This document shows positions 1 through 5,902 of a stretch of 10,644 nucleotides of DNA, piece by piece (the stretch's first letter is position 1; each line of letters starts with the position of its first letter). The translations under genes were made by a program, and so were the position numbers. The notes beneath the pieces are model-generated. The model was not told where the DNA came from. It saw only the letters and a list, made by a program, of their open reading frames with translations, and did not search any database. Source of the DNA: Oscillospiraceae bacterium (GTDB lineage: Bacteria; Bacillota; Clostridia; Oscillospirales; Oscillospiraceae); assembly GCA_902766215.1 (NCBI GenBank), contig CACXCV010000100.1, positions 1 to 10,644 of the forward strand, in the 5' to 3' direction.

Positions 1-28
1 CGGCGCACACCGGGCAGCGCAGCAGCAT
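1..28 (-). CDS. 5' end of a CPxC zinc-ribbon protein, possibly an rRNA methyltransferase (partial)
   Basis: Only the first nine codons are inside the window; they read MLLRCPVCA on the minus strand. A GGAGG ribosome binding site (36-40) lies 7 bases before the ATG at 28, which is why that start is preferred over the in-frame ATG at 34. An N-terminal CPxC right after a short hydrophobic start is typical of zinc-ribbon proteins. Firmicute RlmA-type 23S rRNA methyltransferases begin this way, but the fragment is far too short to decide. It has a near-consensus promoter (103-131) divergent from the gene at 189, so it is probably a genuine expressed gene. Confidence 0.5.
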
Positions 29-102
29 TTTCATCCCTCCATGGATAGGCGCCGGATTGCCGGGCACACTAGTCCCGCAGCGCATTCATAATGATTCAAT
101 TT

Positions 103-131
103 ATTATATCTCATTTTGACTTCATAGTCAA
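103..131 (-). promoter_or_regulatory. Sigma-A type promoter for the leftward gene
   Basis: On the minus strand a -35 box TTGACT (131-126) is followed by a 17-base spacer and a perfect -10 box TATAAT (108-103). It points to the partial gene at 1-28. Its -35 box is one arm of the palindrome at 115-132, whose other arm is the -35 box of the opposite promoter. Confidence 0.75.
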
Positions 132-132
132 A
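115..132. promoter_or_regulatory. Palindromic candidate operator over two opposed -35 boxes
   Basis: TTTGACT (115-121), a 4-base centre, and AGTCAAA (126-132) form a perfect 7-base inverted repeat. Each arm contains one -35 hexamer of the two divergent promoters. Part of the symmetry follows from two TTGACT boxes facing each other. It still gives one site where a dimeric repressor, or RNA polymerase competition, could control both genes. Confidence 0.5.
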
Positions 133-144
133 CCATGATAGAAT
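116..144 (+). promoter_or_regulatory. Sigma-A type promoter for the membrane protein / deacetylase unit
   Basis: TTGACT (116-121), a 17-base spacer, then TAGAAT (139-144) preceded by TGA, an extended -10. Transcription would start near 151, leaving a short leader before the ATG at 189. The start region of this promoter overlaps the opposite one, so the two polymerases would interfere. Confidence 0.75.
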
Positions 145-188
145 ATTCCTGTCAAACCCAGAATCTTCACACTTTTAGGAGGTCTGTC

Positions 189-1835
189 ATGGATCATGTT
201 GTGCCCATCCGCAGAGAGCCGCGCTTTTCCGGCAGGAGCATTCTGCTGAGCCTGCTTGTCACGCTCATAGCCGGCGCTGTCTATTATTATGTCAAGCTGC
301 CCGCGCTCAATCCCAAGTCCGGCGATTTATACGGCTTTGTGTTTTTCCTCTGCCTGGTCTATGCGCTGGGCGTGCTGCTTTTCTCCGGCGGAAAGCTGCG
401 CCAGCAGCCCGGCGAATACGCCCGGTTCATCAGGGCGCACTGCAAGGCGCCGCTGGTCATCGTCATTCTGCTGGCGCTGGTGCTGGTAGCCGGCTGGCTC
501 AGCTCAGCCGTGTTCTTCCGCGCCGGGAGCTATTCCCGCCTGCTGGTGCCGGCGGAGTCAGACTTTACGGCCGACGTGGCGCAGATTTCCTTCGACCAGA
601 TTCCCATGCTGGACAAGGATTCGGCCGAGCGCCTGGGCGACCGCAAGCTGGGCGAGCTGAGCGACATGGTCAGCCAGTTTGAGGTCTCGCCGGCCTATGC
701 CCAGATCAACTACAATGACCGGCCCGTGCGCGTGACCTATCTGGAATATGCCGACTTTTTCAAGTGGCTGTCCAACCGCAGCGAGGGTCTGCCGGCCTAT
801 ATCCTCATCGACATGGTCACGCAGGAGGCCACCGTCGTCCGCCTGGACGAGGGCATGAAATACTCCCCGGCGGAATATTTCAACCGCTATCTCTACCGCC
901 ACCTGCGCTTTGCCTATCCCACGCTGATCTTTGACGACTGCAACTTTGAGATTGACGAAAGCGGCCACCCCTGGTGGATCTGCTCGGTGCTTGACCGCAC
1001 CATCGGCCTCTTCGGCGGCAACGACGTGGTGGGCGCCGTGCTGATGGACGCCGTTACCGGCGAGTGCACCTACTACCCCGTGGGCGAGGTGCCCACCTGG
1101 GTGGACCGGGTCTACAGCGCCGACCTGCTGATCCAGCAGTATGACTACCACGGCGTCTATAACCAGGGCTTCTGGAACTCGCTCTTTGGCCAGAAGGACT
1201 GCACCATGACCACCGAGGGCTATAACTACATTGCCCTGGAGGACGACGTGTGGCTCTATACCGGCATCACCTCGGTCACCTCCGACTCGTCCAACATCGG
1301 CTTTATCCTGGTCAACCAGCGCACCAAGGAGGCGCGCTATTACCCGGTCGCCGGCGCGACGGAATATTCCGCCCGCAGCAGCGCCGAGGGCGTGGTGCAG
1401 CACCTGAGCTATCGCTCCACCTTCCCGCTGCTGCTGAACATCTCCGGTGAGCCGACCTATTTCATGGCCCTGAAGGACGACGCGCAGCTGGTTAAGATGT
1501 ATGCCATGGTCAACGTGCGGCAGTATCAGGTGGTGGCCACCGGCACCACCGTGGCCGAGTGCGAGCGGAACTATGTCGCCCTGCTGCAGCAGAACGGCAT
1601 CGCCGCCGAAAGCACCGCCGGGCAGGCCGGCGCGCAGACCGTCGCCGGCCGGATCGACGAGCTGCGCAGCGCGGTTATCAACGGCACCACGCAGTATTAC
1701 CTGCTGGTGGACGGCAGCTGGTACCGGGTCAGCGCGGCAGAGTCCGAGTCGGTGGTGCTCTGCAGCCCCGGCGACAAGGTCACGCTGGTTGTCACGCCCT
1801 CGGACGAGACCATCCAGCCGGCCATTCTGCAATAA
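189..1835 (+). CDS. Membrane-anchored protein of unknown function with extracytoplasmic repeats
   Basis: The protein has 548 residues. The start at 189 is chosen because AGGAGG (177-182) lies 6 bases upstream; an in-frame ATG at 135 lies inside the promoter. Three hydrophobic segments at about residues 17-35, 47-66 and 88-109 are followed by roughly 440 residues, probably outside the cell. That part contains a module repeated about three times, with a strand ending in patterns such as VLMDAVTGECTYYPVGE and FILVNQRTKEARYYPVAG. The layout recalls PepSY-like beta domains, but I recognise no catalytic motif. It sits 49 bases upstream of an exported polysaccharide deacetylase and probably shares its transcript, which suggests an envelope role. 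Family name unknown to me. Confidence 0.85.
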   Translation: MDHVVPIRREPRFSGRSILLSLLVTLIAGAVYYYVKLPALNPKSGDLYGFVFFLCLVYALGVLLFSGGKLRQQPGEYARFIRAHCKAPLVIVILLALVLVAGWLSSAVFFRAGSYSRLLVPAESDFTADVAQISFDQIPMLDKDSAERLGDRKLGELSDMVSQFEVSPAYAQINYNDRPVRVTYLEYADFFKWLSNRSEGLPAYILIDMVTQEATVVRLDEGMKYSPAEYFNRYLYRHLRFAYPTLIFDDCNFEIDESGHPWWICSVLDRTIGLFGGNDVVGAVLMDAVTGECTYYPVGEVPTWVDRVYSADLLIQQYDYHGVYNQGFWNSLFGQKDCTMTTEGYNYIALEDDVWLYTGITSVTSDSSNIGFILVNQRTKEARYYPVAGATEYSARSSAEGVVQHLSYRSTFPLLLNISGEPTYFMALKDDAQLVKMYAMVNVRQYQVVATGTTVAECERNYVALLQQNGIAAESTAGQAGAQTVAGRIDELRSAVINGTTQYYLLVDGSWYRVSAAESESVVLCSPGDKVTLVVTPSDETIQPAILQ

Positions 1836-1842
1836 TCACAAC

Positions 1843-1861
1843 GCGCCGCGCCCTGCGGCGC
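1843..1861 (+). other. Intercistronic hairpin
   Basis: GCGCCGC (1843-1849), a 5-base loop and GCGGCGC (1855-1861) form a 7-base GC stem between the membrane protein stop and the deacetylase ribosome binding site. There is no T-run after it, so it is more likely a processing, stability or partial-attenuation element than a terminator. Confidence 0.45.
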
Positions 1862-1884
1862 AGAAACGGATCGGAGGTGATCTC

Positions 1885-2589
1885 ATGGGCAAGCGGATTC
1901 TGGCACTGCTGGCCGCGGCCATGCTGCTGCTGCCGGTTCGCGCCGCAGCCTGCGGCAGCGTGTCCGCCGGCGGCGGCCCGGCAGGCTATATTGCCCTCAC
2001 CTTCGACGACGGTCCATCCGGCCCGGCAACCGAGGCGTTTTTACAGGCGCTGGAGCAGCGCGGCGCGGCCTGCACCTTTTTCATCTGCGGCTACCGGATG
2101 CAGGATTTTCCCACCGACCTGTCCGCCTACGCGGCCCACGGGCACGAGCTGGGCGTTCACGGCTGGAGCCACATCTATCTGCGCAGCGAATCCCGCACCA
2201 CGCTGGAAACCGAGCTGGGCGACACCGCCCAGCTGATTGAAGAGATGGCCGGCCTGCGGCCCCGCTGGTTCCGTCCGCCCGGCGGGCTGTATGACGAGGC
2301 CGTCTGCACACTGGCGGGCGAACTGGACCTGTCCATCGCGCTGTGGAGCGTGGATCCCGAGGACTGGAACCACCGCACCCAGGCGCAGATTGTCAGCAGC
2401 ATTCTCTCTCAGGCCGGCGACGGCGACGTGGTGCTGATGCACGACATCTTCCCTGCCTCCCGCGCCGCCGCGCTGGAGATTGTCGATGCGCTGCAGGCCC
2501 GCGGCTATGCGCTGGTCACGCTCTCCACTCTGGCCGCCATCAAGGGCGCTGCGGCGGAGGCCGGCGCGGTCTATTCCTGCTTTGGCTAA
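1885..2589 (+). CDS. Exported NodB-type polysaccharide deacetylase
   Basis: The protein has 234 residues. Its start is supported by GGAGG (1873-1877), 7 bases upstream. Residues 1-22 form a signal peptide (KR, then a hydrophobic stretch, then AAA). The NodB metal-dependent deacetylase motifs appear in order: TFDDGP at 39-44 (catalytic base and metal Asp), HGWSH at 92-96 (zinc ligands), RPRWFRPPGG at 125-134, LWSVDPEDW at 153-161, and VVLMHD at 182-187 (catalytic His). All key residues are intact. Members deacetylate N-acetylated sugars in peptidoglycan, chitin oligomers or other polysaccharides; family knowledge makes a peptidoglycan-modifying role outside the membrane most likely. It closely follows the unknown membrane protein, probably as an operon. 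C23 after the signal could be a lipobox-like Cys, but the context is poor. Confidence 0.93.
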   Translation: MGKRILALLAAAMLLLPVRAAACGSVSAGGGPAGYIALTFDDGPSGPATEAFLQALEQRGAACTFFICGYRMQDFPTDLSAYAAHGHELGVHGWSHIYLRSESRTTLETELGDTAQLIEEMAGLRPRWFRPPGGLYDEAVCTLAGELDLSIALWSVDPEDWNHRTQAQIVSSILSQAGDGDVVLMHDIFPASRAAALEIVDALQARGYALVTLSTLAAIKGAAAEAGAVYSCFG

Positions 2590-2603
2590 ACCCATGGATA
2601 AAC

Positions 2604-2646
2604 ATCGCCTCCCCGGCGGATACTAGCCGGGGAGGCGATCTCTTTG
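2604..2646 (+). terminator. Terminator-like hairpin containing the next gene's ribosome binding site
   Basis: A perfect 14-base stem pairs 2604-2617 with 2626-2639 around an 8-base loop and is followed by a weak T-rich tail. It can terminate transcripts coming from the deacetylase gene. Its 3' arm contains GGGGAGG (2629-2635), the only ribosome binding site for the TauE half-gene at 2644, so the stem would also hide that site in read-through RNA. Confidence 0.75.
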
Positions 2647-3012
2647 TTGCACAAGCAAAAGCCCGGGGCGCTGCGCTGCGCCGTGTCGGGCGCGCTGGCC
2701 GGGGTGGCCAACGGCCTTTTCGGCGCGGGCGGCGGCATGATTCTCGTCCCCCTGCTCACCCGCTGGGCCGGGCTGGAGGACCGTCACGCCTTTGCCACTG
2801 CCATCAGCATCATCCTGCCGCTGTGCCTGGTCTCGCTGGCGGTCTATGCCCGGCAGGGCGCGCTGACCGTCGCCTGGCCCTATCTGGTGGGCGGCTTTGC
2901 CGGCGGGCTGCTGGGCGGCTGGCTGCTGCGGCGCATCCCGGTAAACTGGCTGCACCGGGCGCTGGGTCTGGTGATCCTCTATGGCGGGCTTCGCCTGCTG
3001 CTGGGACAATAG
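2644..3012 (+). CDS. Half-length TauE/SafE membrane protein (first half)
   Basis: The protein has 122 residues with four predicted membrane segments (about 13-35, 49-68, 76-95, 103-120). It carries the family signature GAGGG at 27-31, followed by a VP pair (35-36). Typical TauE/SafE transporters have about 240-260 residues made of two such four-helix repeats; this gene encodes one. The start is a TTG at 2644, placed 8 bases after GGAGG in the hairpin 2604-2639; a TTG at 2647 is an alternative and there is no early ATG. A second half-protein lies at 3600 beyond an oppositely oriented regulator, so the two probably pair to form one transporter. Known members export sulfite, sulfoacetate or related anions; the substrate here is unknown. 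Confidence 0.85.
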   Translation: MLHKQKPGALRCAVSGALAGVANGLFGAGGGMILVPLLTRWAGLEDRHAFATAISIILPLCLVSLAVYARQGALTVAWPYLVGGFAGGLLGGWLLRRIPVNWLHRALGLVILYGGLRLLLGQ

Positions 3013-3016
3013 CAGC

Positions 3017-3454
3017 TCAGGCCGTTTCCAGCCGTGCCAGCAGGCGGGCCAGCCCCTCGGGCGCGGCCGTCACCGTCAGGCGGCTGTGTCCCCGCTCCAT
3101 GCGGTATTGCAGGTGATACTGTCCCTGCCCCAGCAGGCTGTCCGCCTCGGCAATCACGGCGCGCAGCGCCGCATCCCGGGCCGCGGGATAGTCCAGCACG
3201 GCGCAGACGGCGGGCGAGGGCTTTTCCGTCTGCAGCAGAAAGTCGTGAATGATCCCCAGCGTTTTGGCGTTCAGGCTCTGGCGCACCATGTCCTGCTCCA
3301 GAAACGCTTCAAACGCTTCCTCGGAAAAGCGCCATGCTCCGTCCACCTTCTCCCCGTGCAGCACGCCGAGGCTCAGATAATTGCGGACGGTGCGCTCGCT
3401 CAGCTCGGTCATCGCGGCAACCTGCTCCAGGGTGTAATACTTTTTCTCTTCCAT
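3017..3454 (-). CDS. MerR/excisionase-type helix-turn-helix regulator
   Basis: The protein has 145 residues. The start at 3454 follows AGGAGG (3467-3462) by 7 bases. Residues 6-50 form a winged-helix HTH of the MerR/HTH_17 kind: a YYTLEQVAAMTELSERTVRNY-like recognition region, then a wing with GAWRFSEEAFEAFLE. The roughly 95-residue C-terminal part has helices and possible strands but no Cys ligand set and no effector domain I recognise. It ends 4 bases from the stop of the first TauE half-gene (convergent) and is divergent from the second. It is the obvious candidate to control the transporter halves and itself through the 3455-3599 intergenic DNA; this is inferred from context. Confidence 0.85.
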   Translation of the reverse strand: MEEKKYYTLEQVAAMTELSERTVRNYLSLGVLHGEKVDGAWRFSEEAFEAFLEQDMVRQSLNAKTLGIIHDFLLQTEKPSPAVCAVLDYPAARDAALRAVIAEADSLLGQGQYHLQYRMERGHSRLTVTAAPEGLARLLARLETA

Positions 3455-3509
3455 CTTGGCTCCTCCTGCCTAATTCAATGTTGTTCAGCTGATCGATCTG
3501 CCCGCTTAC

Positions 3510-3538
3510 AGCATAGCAAACCGGCCCAGCCGCCGCAA
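3510..3538 (-). promoter_or_regulatory. Candidate promoter of the MerR-type regulator
   Basis: On the minus strand TTGCGG (3538-3533), a 17-base spacer and TATGCT (3515-3510). Both boxes match consensus moderately. The site lies in the spacer between the regulator and the second TauE half-gene. I could not find an equally good plus-strand promoter for the latter. Confidence 0.4.
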
Positions 3539-3599
3539 CATGAAACTTTGCGTCTTTTGCAGGGGGCGTACATACCCACACAGACAGGAGGAAACCGGC

Positions 3600-3986
3600 A
3601 TGGATTGGAACGGCTGGCTCTGGGGCTCGGCGGCAGGGCTGCTGTGCGGCGTCATTTCCGGCTTTGGCATCGGCGGCGGGACGCTGCTGATGGTCTGGCT
3701 CACGGCCTTTGCCGGGTGGGAGCAGCGGGCCGCCCAGGGGCTGAACCTGCTCTATTTTCTCCCCACGGCCGCCGCCGCGCTGCTGCTGCACGCCAAGCAC
3801 GCGCTGGTGGACTGGCGCGTGACGCTCTGGGCCGCCGGAGCGGGCCTGATCACCGCCGGCCTGTCCGCCTGGGCGGCGCAGCTGATCGACACGGCGCTGC
3901 TGCGCCGGGGCTTCGGCGTGTTTCTGCTGTTTGTCGGGCTGACGGAGCTGCTGCACCGGCCGTCCGGGAGCCGCACGGCAAAATAA
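3600..3986 (+). CDS. Half-length TauE/SafE membrane protein (second half)
   Basis: The protein has 128 residues and four hydrophobic segments, with the family signature GIGGG at 23-27. The ATG at 3600 is preferred because AGGAGG (3586-3591) lies 8 bases upstream; an in-frame ATG at 3540 would add 20 polar residues with no ribosome binding site. It is the same size and topology as the protein at 2644-3012, and each resembles one repeat of a normal eight-helix TauE/SafE transporter. A heterodimer is the simplest reading. The gene is divergent from the MerR-type regulator and ends 10 bases from the convergent acetyltransferase stop. Confidence 0.85.
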   Translation: MDWNGWLWGSAAGLLCGVISGFGIGGGTLLMVWLTAFAGWEQRAAQGLNLLYFLPTAAAALLLHAKHALVDWRVTLWAAGAGLITAGLSAWAAQLIDTALLRRGFGVFLLFVGLTELLHRPSGSRTAK

Positions 3987-3996
3987 GCCGCTCCGC

Positions 3997-4470
3997 TTAC
4001 AGCTCCAGCTCCATATACCGTCGGTAGGTGCAAAATCCCGCCGCCTCATAGCATTGGCGCGCCGCCTCGTTAAACTCCCACACGTCCAGCTCCACCCGGT
4101 CAAAGCCCTTTCGCGCTGCCTCCCTGCGGCAGAAGGCCAGCAGCGCCGTGGCCACGCCGCGCCGGCGGAAGGCCGCGTCCACGCCAAATTCTTCGATATG
4201 GTAATACCGCCGCTCCTGCATATAGGGCGACGCGGGCCGGTCGATATATTCCACAATGGCGAAGCCGCAGATTGTCTCGTTGATCCACGCCGTCAGCACA
4301 TCCGAATCGTCCGCTTGAAACTTCTGCTTCAGATGCTCCTGCAGCGCAGGGGAAAAACCGGGCTGAAACAGATCCGGCCGCCCAACTGCATGAACCTGCT
4401 GAACCATGGCCCGCAGCTGATTCACCCGGTCCAGGTCGTCCTCCGCCGCATAGCGAACTGTCAGCTCCAT
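3997..4470 (-). CDS. GNAT family N-acetyltransferase
   Basis: The protein has 157 residues. The start at 4470 is chosen because GGGAGG (4484-4479) lies 8 bases upstream; the longer open frame to 4635 runs through a tRNA and its terminator and cannot be real. The acetyl-CoA binding motif A is visible as VDAAFRRRGVATALL (97-111), with RRRGVA at 102-107. The later NEAARQCYEAAGF (134-146) is the usual C-terminal GNAT motif. It transfers an acetyl group from acetyl-CoA to an amine; the substrate cannot be deduced. It lies downstream of the tRNA-Gln gene on the same strand, separated by a strong terminator, and no convincing promoter of its own is seen. Confidence 0.9.
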   Translation of the reverse strand: MELTVRYAAEDDLDRVNQLRAMVQQVHAVGRPDLFQPGFSPALQEHLKQKFQADDSDVLTAWINETICGFAIVEYIDRPASPYMQERRYYHIEEFGVDAAFRRRGVATALLAFCRREAARKGFDRVELDVWEFNEAARQCYEAAGFCTYRRYMELEL

Positions 4471-4518
4471 TGCATTATCCTCCCATCGCCGCAGACCAGG
4501 CTGCAGGCAGCATTGCGT

Positions 4519-4555
4519 ATAGAAAACGCCCTGAAATCCAAGGATTTCAGGGCGT
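4519..4555 (-). terminator. Intrinsic terminator of the tRNA-Gln gene
   Basis: On the minus strand a perfect 14-base stem (4555-4542 with 4539-4526, two unpaired bases between) is followed by TTTT (4526-4523). The first base of the stem is the A of the encoded CCA end, so the primary transcript has essentially no spacer between mature tRNA and terminator. Confidence 0.85.
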
Positions 4556-4628
4556 GGCAGCGGGTGAAGGATTCGAACCCTCACAAACGGAGTCAGAGTC
4601 CGGTGTGCTACCTTTACACAAACCCGCT
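4555..4628 (-). tRNA. tRNA-Gln (anticodon CTG)
   Basis: 74 bases including an encoded CCA. The acceptor stem is AGCGGGT with ACCCGCT (7 perfect pairs) and the discriminator is G. The D arm has GGTA in its loop. The anticodon loop CTCTGAC carries CTG (4596-4594), decoding the Gln codon CAG. The T arm has TTCGAAT in the loop. The body resembles Bacillus tRNA-Gln around CGGACT-TGACTCCG. The first anticodon-stem pair (27-43) is a C/T mismatch. The gene has a consensus promoter upstream and a terminator immediately downstream, so it is an independent single-gene unit. Confidence 0.93.
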
Positions 4629-4646
4629 GTGTCATTTGACATGACT

Positions 4647-4674
4647 ATTATACCCATTCTGCGGCGTTTGTCAA
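4647..4674 (-). promoter_or_regulatory. Consensus promoter of the tRNA-Gln gene
   Basis: On the minus strand TTGACA (4674-4669), a 16-base spacer and TATAAT (4652-4647): both boxes are perfect. The start point would be about 12 bases before the mature tRNA 5' end, as expected for a strong stable-RNA promoter. The -35 box lies 22 bases after the stop of the upstream gene. Confidence 0.9.
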
Positions 4675-4696
4675 GGGTTATTTTCTCATTCTTCCA

Positions 4697-5704
4697 TTAT
4701 TTTTTTGCAAGCTGGGCCAGCCGCTGCGCCAGGGTGGTCTCCAGCGTCCCCGCGTCCGGCTGGGCAAGGCGCTGCTGCAACGCTGCCGCCTGCTGGGCCA
4801 GCGCCGGGCCATACTCCGCCGGAACGGCATTGTCAGCCGGAACGGCGCCGCCCAGCTCCCCTGCCCGGCCAATGACGCACACCGGCGGCCGCGGCACAAT
4901 GTCCTGTTCGTGCCCCCACTGGTTGAGATAGTGGGCAATCCCGGCATAGTACCAGCCTTCCATGCTCAGCCTGCCGCCCCGCAGCGCCGCCATGGCGGCG
5001 CAGAGCACCAGCGTGTTCCAGTCGGTGCGCCCGGGGCTGCACCCGGCAGGCGCCGCCAGCGCCGCCAGCCCCGCGGCCGGAGCCGCGTCCGCCCAGGGGT
5101 CAACGGCCCACAGCGCCCCGTCCGGCCCGATTTGCAGCCAATGGGGCGCGCCCTCCGGGTTCAGAATCCCGGTGCTGCCCCGCACCTCCATCGGCACGGC
5201 CAGCCAGTCGCCCCAGCGGCCCTCGGCGCAGCCCATCCCCAGGGCAATGGCGCGGCAGAGCGAGGGCAGGTCAGCCCCCAGCGCCCAGAGCGTGTGCTCC
5301 TCTGGCAGCAGCGCCATGCCGCTGCCGTGGCTGTGGCTCAGGTGCAGAATCTGCAGGTAGGGCCGCCCGCTGTTCAGCGCCGTGTCATCGCAGCTGCCCG
5401 GCAGGGCCGCAAACCAGCGCGCCGCCCCCGGGTCGTCGGTCAGCAGCACACCCGGCACGCCCCAGGGCGCCCGCAGCCCGGGCATAATCGGCACAGCATA
5501 CATCACCTGTCCCGCCATGCCGCCGCGCAGCAGCAGCATCAGCTGCTCGCGCCGGGCCGCGTCGGGAAACGACAGCTCCAGCGTATCCCCTCCGGCCTCC
5601 GCCGTGGGGAGAACCGTGTCCTTTCTCACCCAGATCGTCTCGTCGCAGCCGGTCAGCTCGGCCATGTTCACCGTCCAGATTGCCGCGGTCATCTGCTCTG
5701 CCAT
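4697..5704 (-). CDS. Shrunken protein resembling GTP-dependent PEP carboxykinase, without active-site loops
   Basis: The protein has 335 residues. The start at 5704 follows GGAAGGG (5717-5711) by 6 bases. It resembles PEPCK(GTP) in ordered landmarks, compared from memory: GGMAGQVMYAVPIMPG with GVLLTDD matches the family's GCMKGRTMYVIPFSMGP and GIELTDS; LHLSHSHG stands where LHSVG stands; SLCRAIALGMG then WLAVPMEVRG..LNPEG matches SLLGKKCFALRM then WLAEHMLILG..NPEG; DGALWAVDP matches DGxLRAINPE. Full PEPCKs have about 600 residues. Here the kinase P-loop (PSACGKTN) and the metal-binding DDIAW are absent, directly after NPEG, so it should not be catalytic. The assignment is my pattern reading and needs a profile search. 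It has its own promoter, divergent from the cyclophilin gene. Confidence 0.5.
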   Translation of the reverse strand: MAEQMTAAIWTVNMAELTGCDETIWVRKDTVLPTAEAGGDTLELSFPDAARREQLMLLLRGGMAGQVMYAVPIMPGLRAPWGVPGVLLTDDPGAARWFAALPGSCDDTALNSGRPYLQILHLSHSHGSGMALLPEEHTLWALGADLPSLCRAIALGMGCAEGRWGDWLAVPMEVRGSTGILNPEGAPHWLQIGPDGALWAVDPWADAAPAAGLAALAAPAGCSPGRTDWNTLVLCAAMAALRGGRLSMEGWYYAGIAHYLNQWGHEQDIVPRPPVCVIGRAGELGGAVPADNAVPAEYGPALAQQAAALQQRLAQPDAGTLETTLAQRLAQLAKK

Positions 5705-5740
5705 GGGGATCCCTTCCTTTGTCTTCATCAGCATAGCCTG

Positions 5741-5769
5741 ATTATACCCGCCCGGCCGAAAAAAAGCAA
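5741..5769 (-). promoter_or_regulatory. Promoter of the PEPCK-like gene
   Basis: On the minus strand TTGCTT (5769-5764), a 17-base spacer and a perfect TATAAT (5746-5741). Transcription would start near 5734 and read into the gene at 5704. Confidence 0.75.
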
Positions 5770-5774
5770 CTGCC

Positions 5775-5788
5775 TGCCCGCGCGGGCA
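5775..5788. promoter_or_regulatory. 14-base perfect palindrome between divergent promoters
   Basis: TGCCCGCGCGGGCA reads the same on both strands. It lies just upstream of the -35 box of the leftward promoter (5764-5769) and 41 bases before the rightward -35 box at 5829. A dimeric regulator site is possible. The arms are too close together for a stable hairpin and no T-run follows directly. Confidence 0.35.
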
Positions 5789-5828
5789 ATCATTGCGTTT
5801 TTTATTTCGGCAAGATCGTCAAATTCTG

Positions 5829-5857
5829 TTGCAAATCCGCGGGGCGTTTGCTATACT
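5829..5857 (+). promoter_or_regulatory. Promoter of the cyclophilin lipoprotein gene
   Basis: TTGCAA (5829-5834), a 17-base spacer and TATACT (5852-5857). The start point would be near 5864, about 40 bases before the ATG at 5903. Confidence 0.75.
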
Positions 5858-5902
5858 ATTAGCACTTTCCCATAAAAATACCCCTGGAATGGAGCGAATT
5901 AC

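Noticed and set aside
558..1832. Long open frame on the minus strand opposite the membrane protein
   Set aside because: It is rich in His, Ala, Gly and Val as expected for the antisense of a GC-rich gene, with no recognisable domain and no ribosome binding site.
4471..4635. N-terminal extension of the acetyltransferase frame to 4635
   Set aside because: It would be translated through the tRNA-Gln gene and its terminator; the start at 4470 has a well-placed ribosome binding site.
5859..5866. TTAGCACT, a CIRCE (HrcA operator) half-site just after the cyclophilin -10 box
   Set aside because: The second half (GAGTGCTAA, 9 bases later) is absent, so no HrcA operator can be claimed.
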